DNA of 64,000 bases from Streptomyces sp. MUM 2J. Its GTDB lineage: Bacteria > Actinomycetota > Actinomycetes > Streptomycetales > Streptomycetaceae. How positions within the stretch are numbered: position 1 is the first letter of the stretch; each line of letters starts with the position of its first letter. Position numbers and translations under genes: made by a program. This document shows, piece by piece, positions 1 to 10,930 of this stretch. The stretch spans positions 62,001 through 126,000 of the forward strand of contig NZ_JADWYM010000008.1 in the NCBI RefSeq assembly GCF_022414535.1, written 5' to 3'. The notes below the pieces were generated by a model. The model searched no databases and had not been told where the DNA came from. It worked only from the letters and a program-made list of their open reading frames with translations.

Positions 1-1
1 C

Positions 2-3000
2 GCGGGCACCTGGACGCATCTCGTCGGTGTCTACGACGCCGAGGCGGCGAAGATCCGCCTGTATGTCAACGGCACGCTCGTCCAGGAGAAGCCGTTCACC
101 AGCACATGGGAGGCCACCGGCGCCCTGCAACTCGGACGCTGGCAGATCGGGACGGGCTACGACGGCAGGCTCAAGGGCGGCCTGGACGACGTCCAGGTCT
201 ACGGCGAGGCACTAACCTCGTCCCAGGTGTCGTCGCTCTACGGCGGCACGCTCCCGGCCGCAGGCAGCTCGGTGCGCTCCACCACCTGGAAGCTCGACCA
301 GCGCGGCCTGCCGCTGTCGATCACCGATGCCGACGGCGACGTCACCGACTACGGCTACGACGAGGCCGGTCGGCAGACCTCCGTCACCGAGCCGACCGTC
401 CAGGCGGAGCAGGAGGGCGGGACCCCGGTCTCCGTCCGCCCCGTCTCCATGACCGGTTTCAACACGTTCGGCGAGGCGACCGAACAGGCCGACCCGCTGG
501 GGAACGTGACCGTCCGCGCCTATGACGCCGACGGCCAGGAGACCTCCACCACGGCGCCGGCCTACACGGCTCCCGGCTCGGCCACGCCGATCACGGCCAC
601 CTCCTGGAACGAGTACAACAAGCTCGGTCAGGTCACCGCCGAGGTCGACCCGCTGGGCAACCGCACCTCGTACACGTACACGCAGCTGGGCACCATCGCC
701 TCGGTCACCGAACCGAGCGGCGCCACCACCACGTACGGCTACACCGACAACGGCAAGCAGCTGTCGGTGACCCGGCCGGGCGGTGCCCGTCAGGAGATGA
801 CCTGGGACTACCTGGGCAACCAGGTCACCAGCACCAGCGTCGAGCGGGTGCCCACCCAGCAGTCGTACACGACGAGCTACGAGTACGACGCACCCGGCGG
901 CCGGCTCTCCCGGTCCGTCTCCCCGACCGGGGTGGAGCGGACGTACGCGTACGACACCCTGGGACAGGTCACCAGGAGCACCGACGGCGCGGGCAACTCC
1001 TCCACGTACACCTACACCATGAAGGGAGCGCTGCTCACCTCCAAGGGGCCCGACGGCACGAGCACCGAGAACACCTACGACGGGTTCGGCAACCCGGTCT
1101 CCACCAGAGACCTGGACGCCTCGGGCACCGTACTGCGGACCGCCGGTTCCACCTACGACCGCTCCGGCAATCCGCTGACCTCCACCGACTACCGCGGACA
1201 CACCACGACCTTCGGCTACGACGCCTCGGGTCTGGTCACCCAGGTGGTGGAACCGGTCTCGGCGACCGAGTCCGTCACCACCACCTACGGGTACGACGCG
1301 GCGGGCCACCTCACCCGCTTCACCGACGGACGGGGCAACCCCTTCCTGACGACGTACAACGCGTGGGGGCTGCCGGAGTCGGAGATCGAGCCCTCGACAC
1401 CGGCCCATCCGGACCTCGCGGACCGGACCTTCACCACCGTCTACGACGCGGCGGGCCGGCCGACGGAGAACCGTTCCCCCGGCGGGGTGACGGTCTCCTA
1501 CGCCTATGACGCCAACAGCCGGCTGGTCCGTCAGTCCGGCACCGGCGCCGAGGCAGCGACGGAGGACCACACCTACGACTACGACGCCGCGGACCGGGTC
1601 ACCGCCGTCGCGGGCGCCGGAACGGAGAAGGACACCTTCACCTACGACGACCGGGGCCTGCTGCTCTCCACGGCGGGACCGTCGGGAACCTCGTCCTTCG
1701 CCTACAACGGCGACGGCGCGATGACCTCCCGCACGGACGCCTCCGGTACGTCCGCCTACGGCTACGACACGGCGGGCCGCCTCAAGACGGTCGCCGACGG
1801 AGCCACCGGCACGTCGATGTCCTACGGCTACGACGTCAACAGCAACGTCACCTCCATCGACTACGGCACGGGCAAGGCGAAGCGGACGTTCGCCTACGAC
1901 GCGCTGCAGCGGCTGACCGACGACCGGCTCACCTCGCCCACCGGCCAGGAACTGGCGGACATCGGCTACGGGTGGGACGCCAACGGCAACGAGACCTCGA
2001 AGACGACCACCGGTGTGGCGGGAGCCTCCGCCAACACCTACACCTACGACTGGGCCGACCGCCTGGCGTCCTGGAACAACGGGACGACCACGGAGGTCTA
2101 CGGCTACGACGCGTCCGGCAACCGCACCCGCGTGGGAGGCGACACCTACACCTACGACGCCCGCAACCGGCTCACCTCGGACGGGCACAGCTCCTACTCC
2201 TACACCGCGCGCGGCACGCTGCGCTCGGTCACGGACGAGGGCGGCCAGACCACCTCGACGGCGGCGGACGCCTTCAACCGGGTGATCAGCGAGGGCGACC
2301 GCACCTACGCCTACGACGGTCTGGACCGCGTACTGGGCGCCGAGGACGGCAACGGCACCGAGCTGTACGGCTTCCAGTACAGCGGAACCGGGAACGACGT
2401 GGCCTCGGACGGTGTCGCGTCCTACAGCCGCAACGTGGACGGCTCACTGATCGGCGTGAAGACCCCGGGTGCGGCCGTCCTGGCCATGACCGACCTGCAC
2501 ACGGACGTGGTGGCCCAGTTCACCGCGGACGGGGAGGCGCTGACCGGCTCGGCCACGTACACGCCGTTCGGCAAGGTGGCCCAGTCCACCGGGATGATCG
2601 GCCGGTTGGGCTACCAGTCGGGGTGGACCGACCCGGGCACCGACAAGGTCAACATGGCCGCGCGCTGGTACTCCCCGGAGACCGGCCAGTTCAACAGCCG
2701 GGACACGGTCCGCACCGGCTCGCCCGGTGACTCCGCCTCGGCCAACCGCTACGGCTACGCCAACGACAACCCGATGGCGACCGTCGACCCCACGGGTCAC
2801 TTCGGCTGGGGCAGCATCGGCTCAGCGATCTCGAAGGGCTGGCACAAGACCACCAAGGCCCTGTCGAGCGCGCGGCGCACGGTCACCAGAACGGCGTCGA
2901 GCGTCTACCACTCGTCCGTCGCCGCGATCAAGAACCAGATCAACCACCGGCTCGCCCAGGCGAGGGCGGTCAAGAACGCTCTCAAGGCGGGCGCTCTGCG

Positions 3001-4534
3001 GCTCGCCCACGCGGCAGGCCGGAAACTCGGCACGGCGGTGAACCGGGTCAAGGACCTGGGGCACAAGGTCAAGAACTGGAGCAGCCAGAAGTACAAACAG
3101 GCCAAGAACAGGTACAACCAGGTCAAGAACTACGGCCGCAGGGTGGCCACGCAGGTGGCCAAACAGGTCACCGCGAGGGTGTCCCAGGCCGCGAAGGTGG
3201 TCGGGAACGTCGCCGACACCGTCGCGAAGGGCCTCGACAAGGTCGGCGAGGGCATCCAGAAGGCCAAGAAGGCGACCGCGGACTTCGTCAAGGAGAACGC
3301 GGCCACCATCGTCTCGGTGGGCGTCGGCTTCGCCGTCTTCGCCGGCTGCACGGTAGGCAGCTTCGGTGTCGGAGCCGTCGGCTGCGCGGTGGCCGCGGGT
3401 ATCGCGGCCAACAGCGTCGGCTACCTGATGAGCGACGGCCCGAAGTCGCTGGGCGGGTTCGCCCTGGCCGTCGGCGTGGGTGTGGCCACCGGCCTCATCG
3501 GCGGCGCACTGGGGGGCGCCGTGGCCAGTTCAGTGGGCCGCGTGCTCTCCGGGGCAGCCGGACGCATCCTCGCGGGCGCGGCGGCCGGTGCCGCGGACGG
3601 CGCCCTCGGCGGAGCCGTCACCTACGGAACCTCCTGCGTCAACAGCGAGGAGGGCTGCTCCGCAGGCGGCGCCGCGAAGGCCACCGCGATCGGCGCGGCG
3701 ATGGGCGGCGTCTTCGGAGCCGTGGGCAGCGTCCGCAGCCCGAAGGCGAAGCCGAAGCCGAAGCCGGGCGGGAGCCGCGGCGGCTGCCGCACGCAGGTGC
3801 CGCACAGCTTCATCGGAGCCACGTCGGTCCTGATGGCCGCCGGCGTGACCAAGCTGATCTCGCAGGTGAAGGCCGGGGACTACATCCTGACGGCCGAGCC
3901 GGGCAAGAAGGACAAGGAGAAGCACCGCGTCGCGGCGGTGATCGTCACCAAGACCGACCGCGACTACGTGGACGTCACGGTGGCCACCCCGGCCGGTCCG
4001 AAGACGATCCACACCACCGAGCACCACCAGTTCTACGAGGCCACCCGGAACGCCTGGACCCAGGCGGGCGACCTCAAGACGGGGCAGAAGCTCCAGAACG
4101 ACGACGGTGGAACATCCACGATCGTCGGTGTGAAGGCGTACACGGCGCAGCACGTCACGTACGACCTGACCATCGAGGGCCTGCACACGTACTATGTGCT
4201 GGCGGGCGAGACTCCGGTCCTCGTTCACAACAGCAACGGCTGTCCCACTGGGAGGTTGTCGGATCCCCTGCCCAGGGGGATGAACAATAAGATCGCTTCG
4301 GCCTACGACGACGTGAGGGCAGGGCGGATTCCTTCGCACGATACGTACGGGGGACGTGAACACCCGTGGTGGGCAGGTTCTAAGGAGTACCGCGTGCCGG
4401 GCAGGCCTGAAACTGACAGAATCCTGGAAAAGGAGCTGCCGAACGGCGTCAAGGTATACGGCTGGACGTCCACGCATTACACGAAGATTCAACGCTTCAG
4501 TGCACCCCATTTCCCTGACTCGGGGTGGAATTAG
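2..4534 (+). CDS. RHS/YD-repeat polymorphic toxin, LamG-RHS-Hint-barnase (5' end outside window)
   Basis: The reading frame is open from the first bases, so the start lies upstream. Order: a LamG/concanavalin-like end (about 2-240, with YVNGTL and GGLDDVQVYGEAL), about 30 YD repeats of the YxYDxxGR type ending in the RHS core signature (about 280-2780), a Lys/Arg-rich helical stretch (2800-3300), Gly/Ala-rich hydrophobic segments (3300-3740), and a Hint domain (about 3790-4231) ending HTYYVLAGETPVLVHN. The last ~100 residues form the toxin tip. It contains EYRVPG, DRIL and THYTKIQRF, which resemble the C-terminal strands of barnase with its catalytic His, so a secreted contact-dependent ribonuclease is inferred. 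The barstar-like gene that follows supports this. The RHS shell encapsulates the tip and Hint is expected to release it. The Hint nucleophile Cys is not placed with certainty. Confidence 0.9.
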   Translation, partial: AGTWTHLVGVYDAEAAKIRLYVNGTLVQEKPFTSTWEATGALQLGRWQIGTGYDGRLKGGLDDVQVYGEALTSSQVSSLYGGTLPAAGSSVRSTTWKLDQRGLPLSITDADGDVTDYGYDEAGRQTSVTEPTVQAEQEGGTPVSVRPVSMTGFNTFGEATEQADPLGNVTVRAYDADGQETSTTAPAYTAPGSATPITATSWNEYNKLGQVTAEVDPLGNRTSYTYTQLGTIASVTEPSGATTTYGYTDNGKQLSVTRPGGARQEMTWDYLGNQVTSTSVERVPTQQSYTTSYEYDAPGGRLSRSVSPTGVERTYAYDTLGQVTRSTDGAGNSSTYTYTMKGALLTSKGPDGTSTENTYDGFGNPVSTRDLDASGTVLRTAGSTYDRSGNPLTSTDYRGHTTTFGYDASGLVTQVVEPVSATESVTTTYGYDAAGHLTRFTDGRGNPFLTTYNAWGLPESEIEPSTPAHPDLADRTFTTVYDAAGRPTENRSPGGVTVSYAYDANSRLVRQSGTGAEAATEDHTYDYDAADRVTAVAGAGTEKDTFTYDDRGLLLSTAGPSGTSSFAYNGDGAMTSRTDASGTSAYGYDTAGRLKTVADGATGTSMSYGYDVNSNVTSIDYGTGKAKRTFAYDALQRLTDDRLTSPTGQELADIGYGWDANGNETSKTTTGVAGASANTYTYDWADRLASWNNGTTTEVYGYDASGNRTRVGGDTYTYDARNRLTSDGHSSYSYTARGTLRSVTDEGGQTTSTAADAFNRVISEGDRTYAYDGLDRVLGAEDGNGTELYGFQYSGTGNDVASDGVASYSRNVDGSLIGVKTPGAAVLAMTDLHTDVVAQFTADGEALTGSATYTPFGKVAQSTGMIGRLGYQSGWTDPGTDKVNMAARWYSPETGQFNSRDTVRTGSPGDSASANRYGYANDNPMATVDPTGHFGWGSIGSAISKGWHKTTKALSSARRTVTRTASSVYHSSVAAIKNQINHRLAQARAVKNALKAGALRLAHAAGRKLGTAVNRVKDLGHKVKNWSSQKYKQAKNRYNQVKNYGRRVATQVAKQVTARVSQAAKVVGNVADTVAKGLDKVGEGIQKAKKATADFVKENAATIVSVGVGFAVFAGCTVGSFGVGAVGCAVAAGIAANSVGYLMSDGPKSLGGFALAVGVGVATGLIGGALGGAVASSVGRVLSGAAGRILAGAAAGAADGALGGAVTYGTSCVNSEEGCSAGGAAKATAIGAAMGGVFGAVGSVRSPKAKPKPKPGGSRGGCRTQVPHSFIGATSVLMAAGVTKLISQVKAGDYILTAEPGKKDKEKHRVAAVIVTKTDRDYVDVTVATPAGPKTIHTTEHHQFYEATRNAWTQAGDLKTGQKLQNDDGGTSTIVGVKAYTAQHVTYDLTIEGLHTYYVLAGETPVLVHNSNGCPTGRLSDPLPRGMNNKIASAYDDVRAGRIPSHDTYGGREHPWWAGSKEYRVPGRPETDRILEKELPNGVKVYGWTSTHYTKIQRFSAPHFPDSGWN
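4184..4231 (+). repeat. Hint C-terminal 48-bp cassette repeat, resident copy
   Basis: This segment encodes HTYYVLAGETPVLVHN, the end of the Hint domain just before the toxin tip. The first 20 bases are identical in three downstream orphan copies (14941, 15886, 18058). The similarity begins abruptly at CACACG in all three, so this is the 5' edge of the exchangeable tip cassette. Confidence 0.9.
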
Positions 4535-4550
4535 TAGCTCTATTGGTTAA

Positions 4551-4582
4551 CTGGTGCAGCGACTTGATTGTCGCTGCACCAG
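4551..4582 (+). terminator. Hairpin between toxin and immunity gene
   Basis: Perfect 13-bp stem (CTGGTGCAGCGAC / GTCGCTGCACCAG) with a 6-nt loop TTGATT, starting 17 nt after the toxin stop. There is no strong T-run. It could terminate or attenuate the long RHS transcript before the immunity gene. It also argues against a start at GTG 4525 for the immunity gene. Confidence 0.6.
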
Positions 4583-4602
4583 TTCCGGTTTGGGGATTAG
4601 GT

Positions 4603-5367
4603 GTGGCTGGCGAACTGCCCGTAGTGGGTAAGGCAGATTTTCCGATGTACGTGGTATCGGATGAAGAGTCCGGGGGGGTGCTTGTTGCCGCTGAGGGAGT
4701 AGAGGGGTTTTTTGTCGACCCGGAAGCGGAATCGCCGGAAGTGGCCTTCCTGAGGGCCCATGAGGTCGAGAAGGGTGGGCGGAGGGTCGAAGATGCAGTG
4801 ATGGCGGTCATGAATCGTCAACGGGAGAAGATTGGCGAGTACTTCATTGGTCGGGCTGTGCTCGGAGACCCTGGCGTAGGGGAGCCAGGCGGAAATATTC
4901 CAAGAGTCGCTTTCCGGTTCTTTGGTAATCGTTGCGAGTATCCCGAAGCTGAGAGAATTTGGCTGCGTTGGGCATCAGGGGTCGCCCTGGAGAAGGGTGA
5001 ATGGGTTCGGTGGCCGGCGAACTATCAGGGCGCATGGCTGCACGTTGTTCAAAACTCCTGGTTCGCTTCGAACCGTAGGGCTGCTCGCTATGGAGTGGAG
5101 GACGTTGTCCACTTGGACGGTGGGCAAATTTCCACGAAGTCGGGGTTCTACTGTGCATTGGGTGAGGCAGTCAATGGCCCGGGCGGTTACTTTGGGTCGA
5201 ATCTTGACGCTCTCGCGGGCTGTATTTCTTCGAGTTTCGGCGAAGGGCCCCCGGCGAGGATTATTTGGCGGAACTTTCAGACGTCTCAAGAATCCCTTGA
5301 TAATGCCTTCCTGGATTCGATTGTGGGACTAATGCGAGAATTTCGCGTAGATCTCGCCACTTGCTGA
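4603..5367 (+). CDS. Barstar-family immunity protein
   Basis: The C-terminal ~90 residues carry the barstar pattern: an LDGGQISTKSGFYCALGEA stretch, then GPGGYFGSNLDALAGCI and a Trp-containing strand (RIIWRNF). Barstar-type proteins bind and block barnase-like ribonucleases, which matches the tip of the preceding RHS protein. The N-terminal ~150 residues (FPMYVVSDEESGG, VEGFFVD) are not recognised. Start choice is uncertain. GTG 4603 follows a GGGGA motif and clears the hairpin at 4551-4582. GTG 4525 would overlap the toxin stop, and ATG 4645 is also possible. AT-richer and with rarer codons than the RHS gene, it looks like an imported cassette. Confidence 0.8.
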   Translation: MAGELPVVGKADFPMYVVSDEESGGVLVAAEGVEGFFVDPEAESPEVAFLRAHEVEKGGRRVEDAVMAVMNRQREKIGEYFIGRAVLGDPGVGEPGGNIPRVAFRFFGNRCEYPEAERIWLRWASGVALEKGEWVRWPANYQGAWLHVVQNSWFASNRRAARYGVEDVVHLDGGQISTKSGFYCALGEAVNGPGGYFGSNLDALAGCISSSFGEGPPARIIWRNFQTSQESLDNAFLDSIVGLMREFRVDLATC

Positions 5368-5394
5368 CTTTGGGGCGCGTGCGCGAGCAAATAT

Positions 5395-5427
5395 GACGCC
5401 CCGCCAGATGGCATCTGGCGGGGCGTC
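5395..5427. terminator. Strong hairpin terminator after barstar gene
   Basis: Nearly perfect 16-bp palindrome GACGCCCCGCCAGATG / CATCTGGCGGGGCGTC. It lies between the barstar-like gene and the convergent AICE integrase gene, and is likely used in both directions. Confidence 0.75.
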
Positions 5428-5436
5428 TGGGCGGGG

Positions 5437-5459
5437 TGACGGCAGTAGTTGACGGCAAC
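5437..5459 (+). repeat. Putative left attachment site
   Basis: Reads TGACGGCAGTAGT followed by TGACGGCAAC, directly beside the int stop codon. It matches 14828-14850 with one mismatch (T versus C at position 13). The sequence itself contains two TGACGGCA half-repeats. Confidence 0.6.
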
Positions 5460-5460
5460 G

Positions 5461-6768
5461 TCAGCGGACGGCGGCTCCGACGAGGGGTGGTTCGTTGCCG
5501 TCGTCGGGCTTGCTGGTGGTCTCGGTGGGGTTGCGGAGGGCGTGTCCGAGGAGGTCGATGGCGTCGCGCTGGAGGCGGAGCCGGACGTGGGCGTACACGG
5601 TCGCGGTGACGCCGATGTGGGCGTGGCCCAACAGCTCCTTGATCACGACGAGTTCCACTCCTTGTTCCAGGAGGAGGGTCGCGGTCGAGTGGCGGAGGTC
5701 GTGGAACCGGATGCGGCGGAGCCTGGCCCGGCGGAGCAGGGTGTTGAAGTGCCGGGTGAGGGTGGATCCTTCGATCGGGGCGCCGTCGGGACGGGTGAAA
5801 ACATAGCCGCTGTCCTTCCAGTCCGTCCCCGCCGCCTCGCGTTCCTGGAGTTGCCGGTTGCGGTGCTGTTCGAGGGAGCCCAAGCACGGCGTGGGCAGGG
5901 CGATGCGTCGTTCGGAGGTCTTGGTCTTGGTCGGGAGGGCGGTCAGGCCGCTGGAGTTGGTGCGCTGGAGGGTGCGGCGGATGCTGGCGGTTCCGCCGGC
6001 CAGGTCGAGGTCTTCCCAGCGTAGGCCGAGAAGTTCGCCCTTGCGGAGCCCGGTGTGCAGGGCGAGTTCGAACAGCGCCTGCAACCGGTGACCGTTGGCG
6101 GCGGCCAGAAATTTGCGGGCTTCGTCGGCGGTGAGGGGTTCGAAGCGGCGGGGGCGGGGTGTGTCGGTGCGGACGTTTCGGGCGACGTTGTGTGGGATCT
6201 CTTCCTCGCGCACGGCGTGCTCCAGGGCGGACTTGAGTACGGAGTGCACGTAGGCCAGGGTCAGGGGCGAGAGCCGCCTTGCGCAGCACTTCCCGGCGGC
6301 GCAGCAAAGGGGTTGTTCACGGGCCGCGTCGAGGCCGCGGGCGCAGCATTGGCAGCTGGTGCGGAGTTGGTTGAGCCAGGTGCGGACGTCCTTGGCGGTG
6401 AGCTTGGCGAGCTTCTTTCGTCCGAGGCCGGGGATGAGGTAGAGCCGGGCGACGGCGGTGTAGCGAGTGTGGGTGTTCTCGCGGATCTGGTAGACGGCGA
6501 CAGCGTCGAGCCAGTACGTCAGGTACGCGGCCACGCTGCCCTGCGCAGACGGGACGGGGACACCACGGTTGCTGGCGGCGATCTTCTCCGTGAGCTTCGC
6601 CAGGGCCTCCTTCCTGGTGGTGCCGTAGACGCGGATGCGCTTGCGAGTGTTGCCGGGGGCGAGGACGTATCCGGCGGCTTCCCAGCGGCTGTCCTTGCGC
6701 TGGTAGACGGTTCCGTCGCCGTTGGCGCGGGTGCGGCGGGAGGGGCTGCTGTCTCGGGGAGTGGTCAT
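5461..6768 (-). CDS. int: Tyrosine recombinase (AICE integrase)
   Basis: A 435-residue phage-type integrase that would recombine attP with the chromosomal site. The catalytic set is visible: Arg in TGLRKGE, HDLRHS, GHAHIG and the Tyr in TATVYAHV. The N-terminal part has the arm-binding fold (GTVYQRKDSRWEA). The core-binding domain contains an insertion with two Cys clusters (CQCCARG and CCAAGKCCARR), possibly metal-binding and seen in other Streptomyces AICE integrases. The start overlaps the xis stop by one base (TAATG), so the two are translationally coupled. Confidence 0.95.
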   Translation of the reverse strand: MTTPRDSSPSRRTRANGDGTVYQRKDSRWEAAGYVLAPGNTRKRIRVYGTTRKEALAKLTEKIAASNRGVPVPSAQGSVAAYLTYWLDAVAVYQIRENTHTRYTAVARLYLIPGLGRKKLAKLTAKDVRTWLNQLRTSCQCCARGLDAAREQPLCCAAGKCCARRLSPLTLAYVHSVLKSALEHAVREEEIPHNVARNVRTDTPRPRRFEPLTADEARKFLAAANGHRLQALFELALHTGLRKGELLGLRWEDLDLAGGTASIRRTLQRTNSSGLTALPTKTKTSERRIALPTPCLGSLEQHRNRQLQEREAAGTDWKDSGYVFTRPDGAPIEGSTLTRHFNTLLRRARLRRIRFHDLRHSTATLLLEQGVELVVIKELLGHAHIGVTATVYAHVRLRLQRDAIDLLGHALRNPTETTSKPDDGNEPPLVGAAVR

Positions 6769-6991
6769 TACGCGGCTTCCTGGTCGAGGCGGGTGCGGAT
6801 GAAGTCGGTGAGCGCGTGGGCGGGGATGCGGCGGGCGCGGCCGAGGGTGATCGAGGCGAGCTGGCGGGTGCGGAGCAGGTCGTAGACGGCGGAGCGGCCG
6901 AGCTGGAGGCGGGCCATGACCTGGGGAACCGTCAGCAGGTCCAGCGCTGGCTCTGTCTCCGGGTGGAGGACAGTGGGCGGGGGCGAGGTCA

Positions 6992-6992
<1 letters not shown>
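6768..6992 (-). CDS. xis: Excisionase-like HTH protein
   Basis: A 74-residue MerR/excisionase-type winged helix (LTVPQVMARLQLGRSAVYDLLRTR, then a beta wing GRARRIP). It sits immediately upstream of int in one operon. It would bend DNA and drive excision with Int. Its ATG overlaps the last base of the rep stop (TGATG). Confidence 0.9.
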
Positions 6993-8437
<1,445 letters not shown>

Positions 8438-8588
8438 TCGGGGCGTGTCCCTTCTGTCGGGTGGGCTCCGGGCAGCAACCGGCCAGGGAAGGACGGCGAG
8501 TTGGCTTGTTGCCGGAGGCATGACGAACCAGGCCCAAGAGGTGGGCGACTGGTTCGGAGAGGGTGAATCGGCCGGCGGGTGGCCCAGG

Positions 8589-9284
8589 TCAGAGCTGGGC
8601 GAGCGCGGCGGTGGCGACCGGCAGGGCGACGCCCATACGGGTCTTGAGCTGGGCGGCCGTGATCGGCGTGCCGTGCTCGGCGTGGTGGTTGTCCGCGATG
8701 CGGCGGGCCGCGTCCAGCAGTGCGGCGGGCAGGGCCGGGCGGGAGGCGGTCGCGGTGGTGCGGGTGGCGGTGACCGGTGCAGCGGCCAGGGCCGGGGCGG
8801 GGGTGGGCGTCTCCGTGACGGGTTCGGGCACCGCGGCAGGTGCGAGTTCGGGGGCGGGAGTCCGCAGGGCGGGAGCGGTGTGGGTGAGGGCGTGGAACTG
8901 GGCCAGGAACGAGGGGCCCACGGTCCCCCAGCCCAGTAGCAGGAGCGGGGCGACGGTGTCGAGCGCGGCGCGGCCCCAGTGCTGGAGGATCAGCGGTTCG
9001 GCGGTGTTCAGGCCCAGGGTCAGCACGCCGCACAGGTGCAGCAGGCGGGTTCCCGCCTTGAGTTCGGGTTCGGGGACGCCGCGCAGGGCCAAGAAGCGTA
9101 GGGCGACGAGGAGCCCGACCACGGATAGGTCAACCATGGGCGCGATCAGCGGCGCGATGGGGTGCGGGACCCCGAGTCGCAGGGCGAGCGCCCAGACGTT
9201 GCCGAAGGAGAAGACGAAGGCCAGGGCGGCGATGACCGCCATGACCACGGTCACGGTGCGGCGGGTGAACTGTTCCTCAGTCAT
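8589..9284 (-). CDS. DUF2637 membrane protein of the AICE
   Basis: 231 residues with four hydrophobic segments in the first 125 (TVTVVMAVIAALAFVFSFG, PLIAPMVDLSVVGLLVALRF and two more), then an Ala/Pro/Thr linker and a short C-terminal helix-turn-helix-like tail (LDAARRIADNHH, ITAAQLKTRMGV). DUF2637 proteins sit between tra and rep in many Streptomyces elements. A part in transfer or spread is possible but not shown. A strong AAGGAGG site lies before the ATG. The 38-bp gap to tra suggests the same transcript. Confidence 0.85.
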   Translation of the reverse strand: MTEEQFTRRTVTVVMAVIAALAFVFSFGNVWALALRLGVPHPIAPLIAPMVDLSVVGLLVALRFLALRGVPEPELKAGTRLLHLCGVLTLGLNTAEPLILQHWGRAALDTVAPLLLLGWGTVGPSFLAQFHALTHTAPALRTPAPELAPAAVPEPVTETPTPAPALAAAPVTATRTTATASRPALPAALLDAARRIADNHHAEHGTPITAAQLKTRMGVALPVATAALAQL

Positions 9285-9323
9285 GGCTCAACCTCCTTAT
9301 CCGGAAGCAGGGTTCAGGTACGG

Positions 9324-10736
9324 TCAGCGCCGGGCGATAGAGACGACGGTCGTGCCGTCGTCGTCGGGCAGGTCGGCCCACAGTTCGGGGTCGCTGGTGT
9401 CGAGGAACAGGGCGGGGTCGATGGCCAGGTGAGCGGTCGTGATCGCGATGCGGGCCGCGTCGGTGTCGTCGACGTACGGGGTGCGGATGCGGGCGAAGCC
9501 GGGCCGACCCTGCATCGCCATCACGGCGACGCCGGTGTAGGCGGGGTCCTGCAAGGTCACTGGGCTCGCGTCCGGCCAGTTGCGGATGTCGTCGCCGAGC
9601 GCGGCCACCGCGGCTTCCACGGTCTTCTGCGCGAAGGACAGGCCGACCGGGCACACATCGCGGATGAACGTGGGGATCGCGTCGCCGGTCACCTTCTGGC
9701 TGACGATCAGCACCAGGAAGCCGACGCTACGGCCCTTCTTCACCAGGTCTTCGACCAGGCGCGCGTTCTCCGCTGTCAGCGCGGCGAGCCGCTTGGTTTC
9801 CTGGTCACTGCCCTTGTACTCACGGAAGTACGTGTGGGCCTCATCGATGATCAGCACGGTCAGCGGCCAGACCTCCGAGGGGCCGACGTGCCACATGTTC
9901 TTGACCCCGAGGACGTTCCGGATCACCGACGAACGCGCCCGCCGCAGCGCAACGAGCCGCTTGAACAGTGCGTTGGCGTCGTCCAGATCGTCACCGACGA
10001 ACGCGAACAGCCGCTCGTGTACGTCGGCGTAGTCTCCCTCGGACGCGGCCGACACCTTGCCGTCTGCCACCGCGAACTGAACCGCAGGCGACGGCGCGAG
10101 ATCACAGACGAGCTTGTTGATCATCGACGTCTTGCCCGCACCCGGCACACCGGCCACGGTCACGCCGGGCACGTTCGCCAGCGAGACCATCACCTCAGTG
10201 GCGTACTCGTCCACGCCCAGACTCCACCGCGACAGATCGGCCGGCACCGCCCCGTTGGGGTGGTGCTCGGTGGCCATGACCAGGGGATCGGTGCGAACGC
10301 CCCGGATCACCACGCGGCCGGGGCCGTCCGGCGTCACGGACACGCGTGTGCACCGCCAGGCGTCCGCGAGGAAGCGGGCCGAGCGCTGGAACTCCTCCAG
10401 GCCGACTTTCGGCAGGCACTTCGCCCGCACGATCACGCCGAACCGGTCTGCCCTCACCTTGATCTTGGGCACCAGCACGCGCGGTGCGGTGGTGCCCTTC
10501 GGGGCGGTCAGGTCCGCCAGCCAGCCGGGCGTCTTGTCCGTCACCGTCAGGCCCGCCATCCGGGCCAGGCGTATCCAGCCCCGGCGCACCCGCATCGCCT
10601 GACGAATGCTTGCCCGTGTCGCCCGGTCGGCCCGCATGTAACGCACCAGCGCCAGCCCCAGTCCCAGGCCGACCACTGACACCGCGATCAGCAGCACGTC
10701 CGGCGCGTGGTTGATCACGTCCATCACGGTTTCCAT
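9324..10736 (-). CDS. traSA: FtsK/SpoIIIE-like DNA translocase (TraSA type)
   Basis: 470 residues. An N-terminal membrane segment (VLLIAVSVVGLGLGLALV) is followed by an ATPase with Walker A GVPGAGKTS and Walker B LTVLIIDEAH. This is the class of single transfer protein that moves AICEs as double-stranded DNA between mycelia. The start overlaps the stop of the small gene upstream, implying coupled translation. Such genes are toxic when deregulated, which fits the presence of the GntR-type regulator at 11460. Confidence 0.92.
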   Translation of the reverse strand: METVMDVINHAPDVLLIAVSVVGLGLGLALVRYMRADRATRASIRQAMRVRRGWIRLARMAGLTVTDKTPGWLADLTAPKGTTAPRVLVPKIKVRADRFGVIVRAKCLPKVGLEEFQRSARFLADAWRCTRVSVTPDGPGRVVIRGVRTDPLVMATEHHPNGAVPADLSRWSLGVDEYATEVMVSLANVPGVTVAGVPGAGKTSMINKLVCDLAPSPAVQFAVADGKVSAASEGDYADVHERLFAFVGDDLDDANALFKRLVALRRARSSVIRNVLGVKNMWHVGPSEVWPLTVLIIDEAHTYFREYKGSDQETKRLAALTAENARLVEDLVKKGRSVGFLVLIVSQKVTGDAIPTFIRDVCPVGLSFAQKTVEAAVAALGDDIRNWPDASPVTLQDPAYTGVAVMAMQGRPGFARIRTPYVDDTDAARIAITTAHLAIDPALFLDTSDPELWADLPDDDGTTVVSIARR

Positions 10737-10930
10737 GTCACTCCCCCGTTCTCGCAGATCAGACGGAACACGTCCGTCAGGTCCAGGCCCGCCGCCTCAA
10801 CAGGGGGCAGGCGCAACAGGTCGAGCACGCGGCCCGACACCGAGCAGGTCAACGCGGCCGGGTCGGTCCCCGGCAGGGGCCGGAGCGGGTAGATGTCCCG
10901 CTCCGACTCCGGGCCCTCGAAGCGGATCAC
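10724..10930 (-). CDS. Small AICE protein of unknown function
   Basis: 68 residues from GTG 10930 (VIRFEGPESERDIYPLRPLPG, ending GGVTWKP). The GTG overlaps the upstream stop (GTGA) and the end overlaps the tra start, so it is wedged in a coupled string. No family recognised. A longer frame up to 11011 would run over the upstream gene and is rejected. Confidence 0.7.
   Translation of the reverse strand: MIRFEGPESERDIYPLRPLPGTDPAALTCSVSGRVLDLLRLPPVEAAGLDLTDVFRLICENGGVTWKP

Noticed and set aside
212..2188. Long minus-strand frame and repeated DNA inside the RHS gene, CRISPR-like at first sight
   Set aside because: The repeats are coding YD units with variable spacing; there are no constant repeats with spacers.
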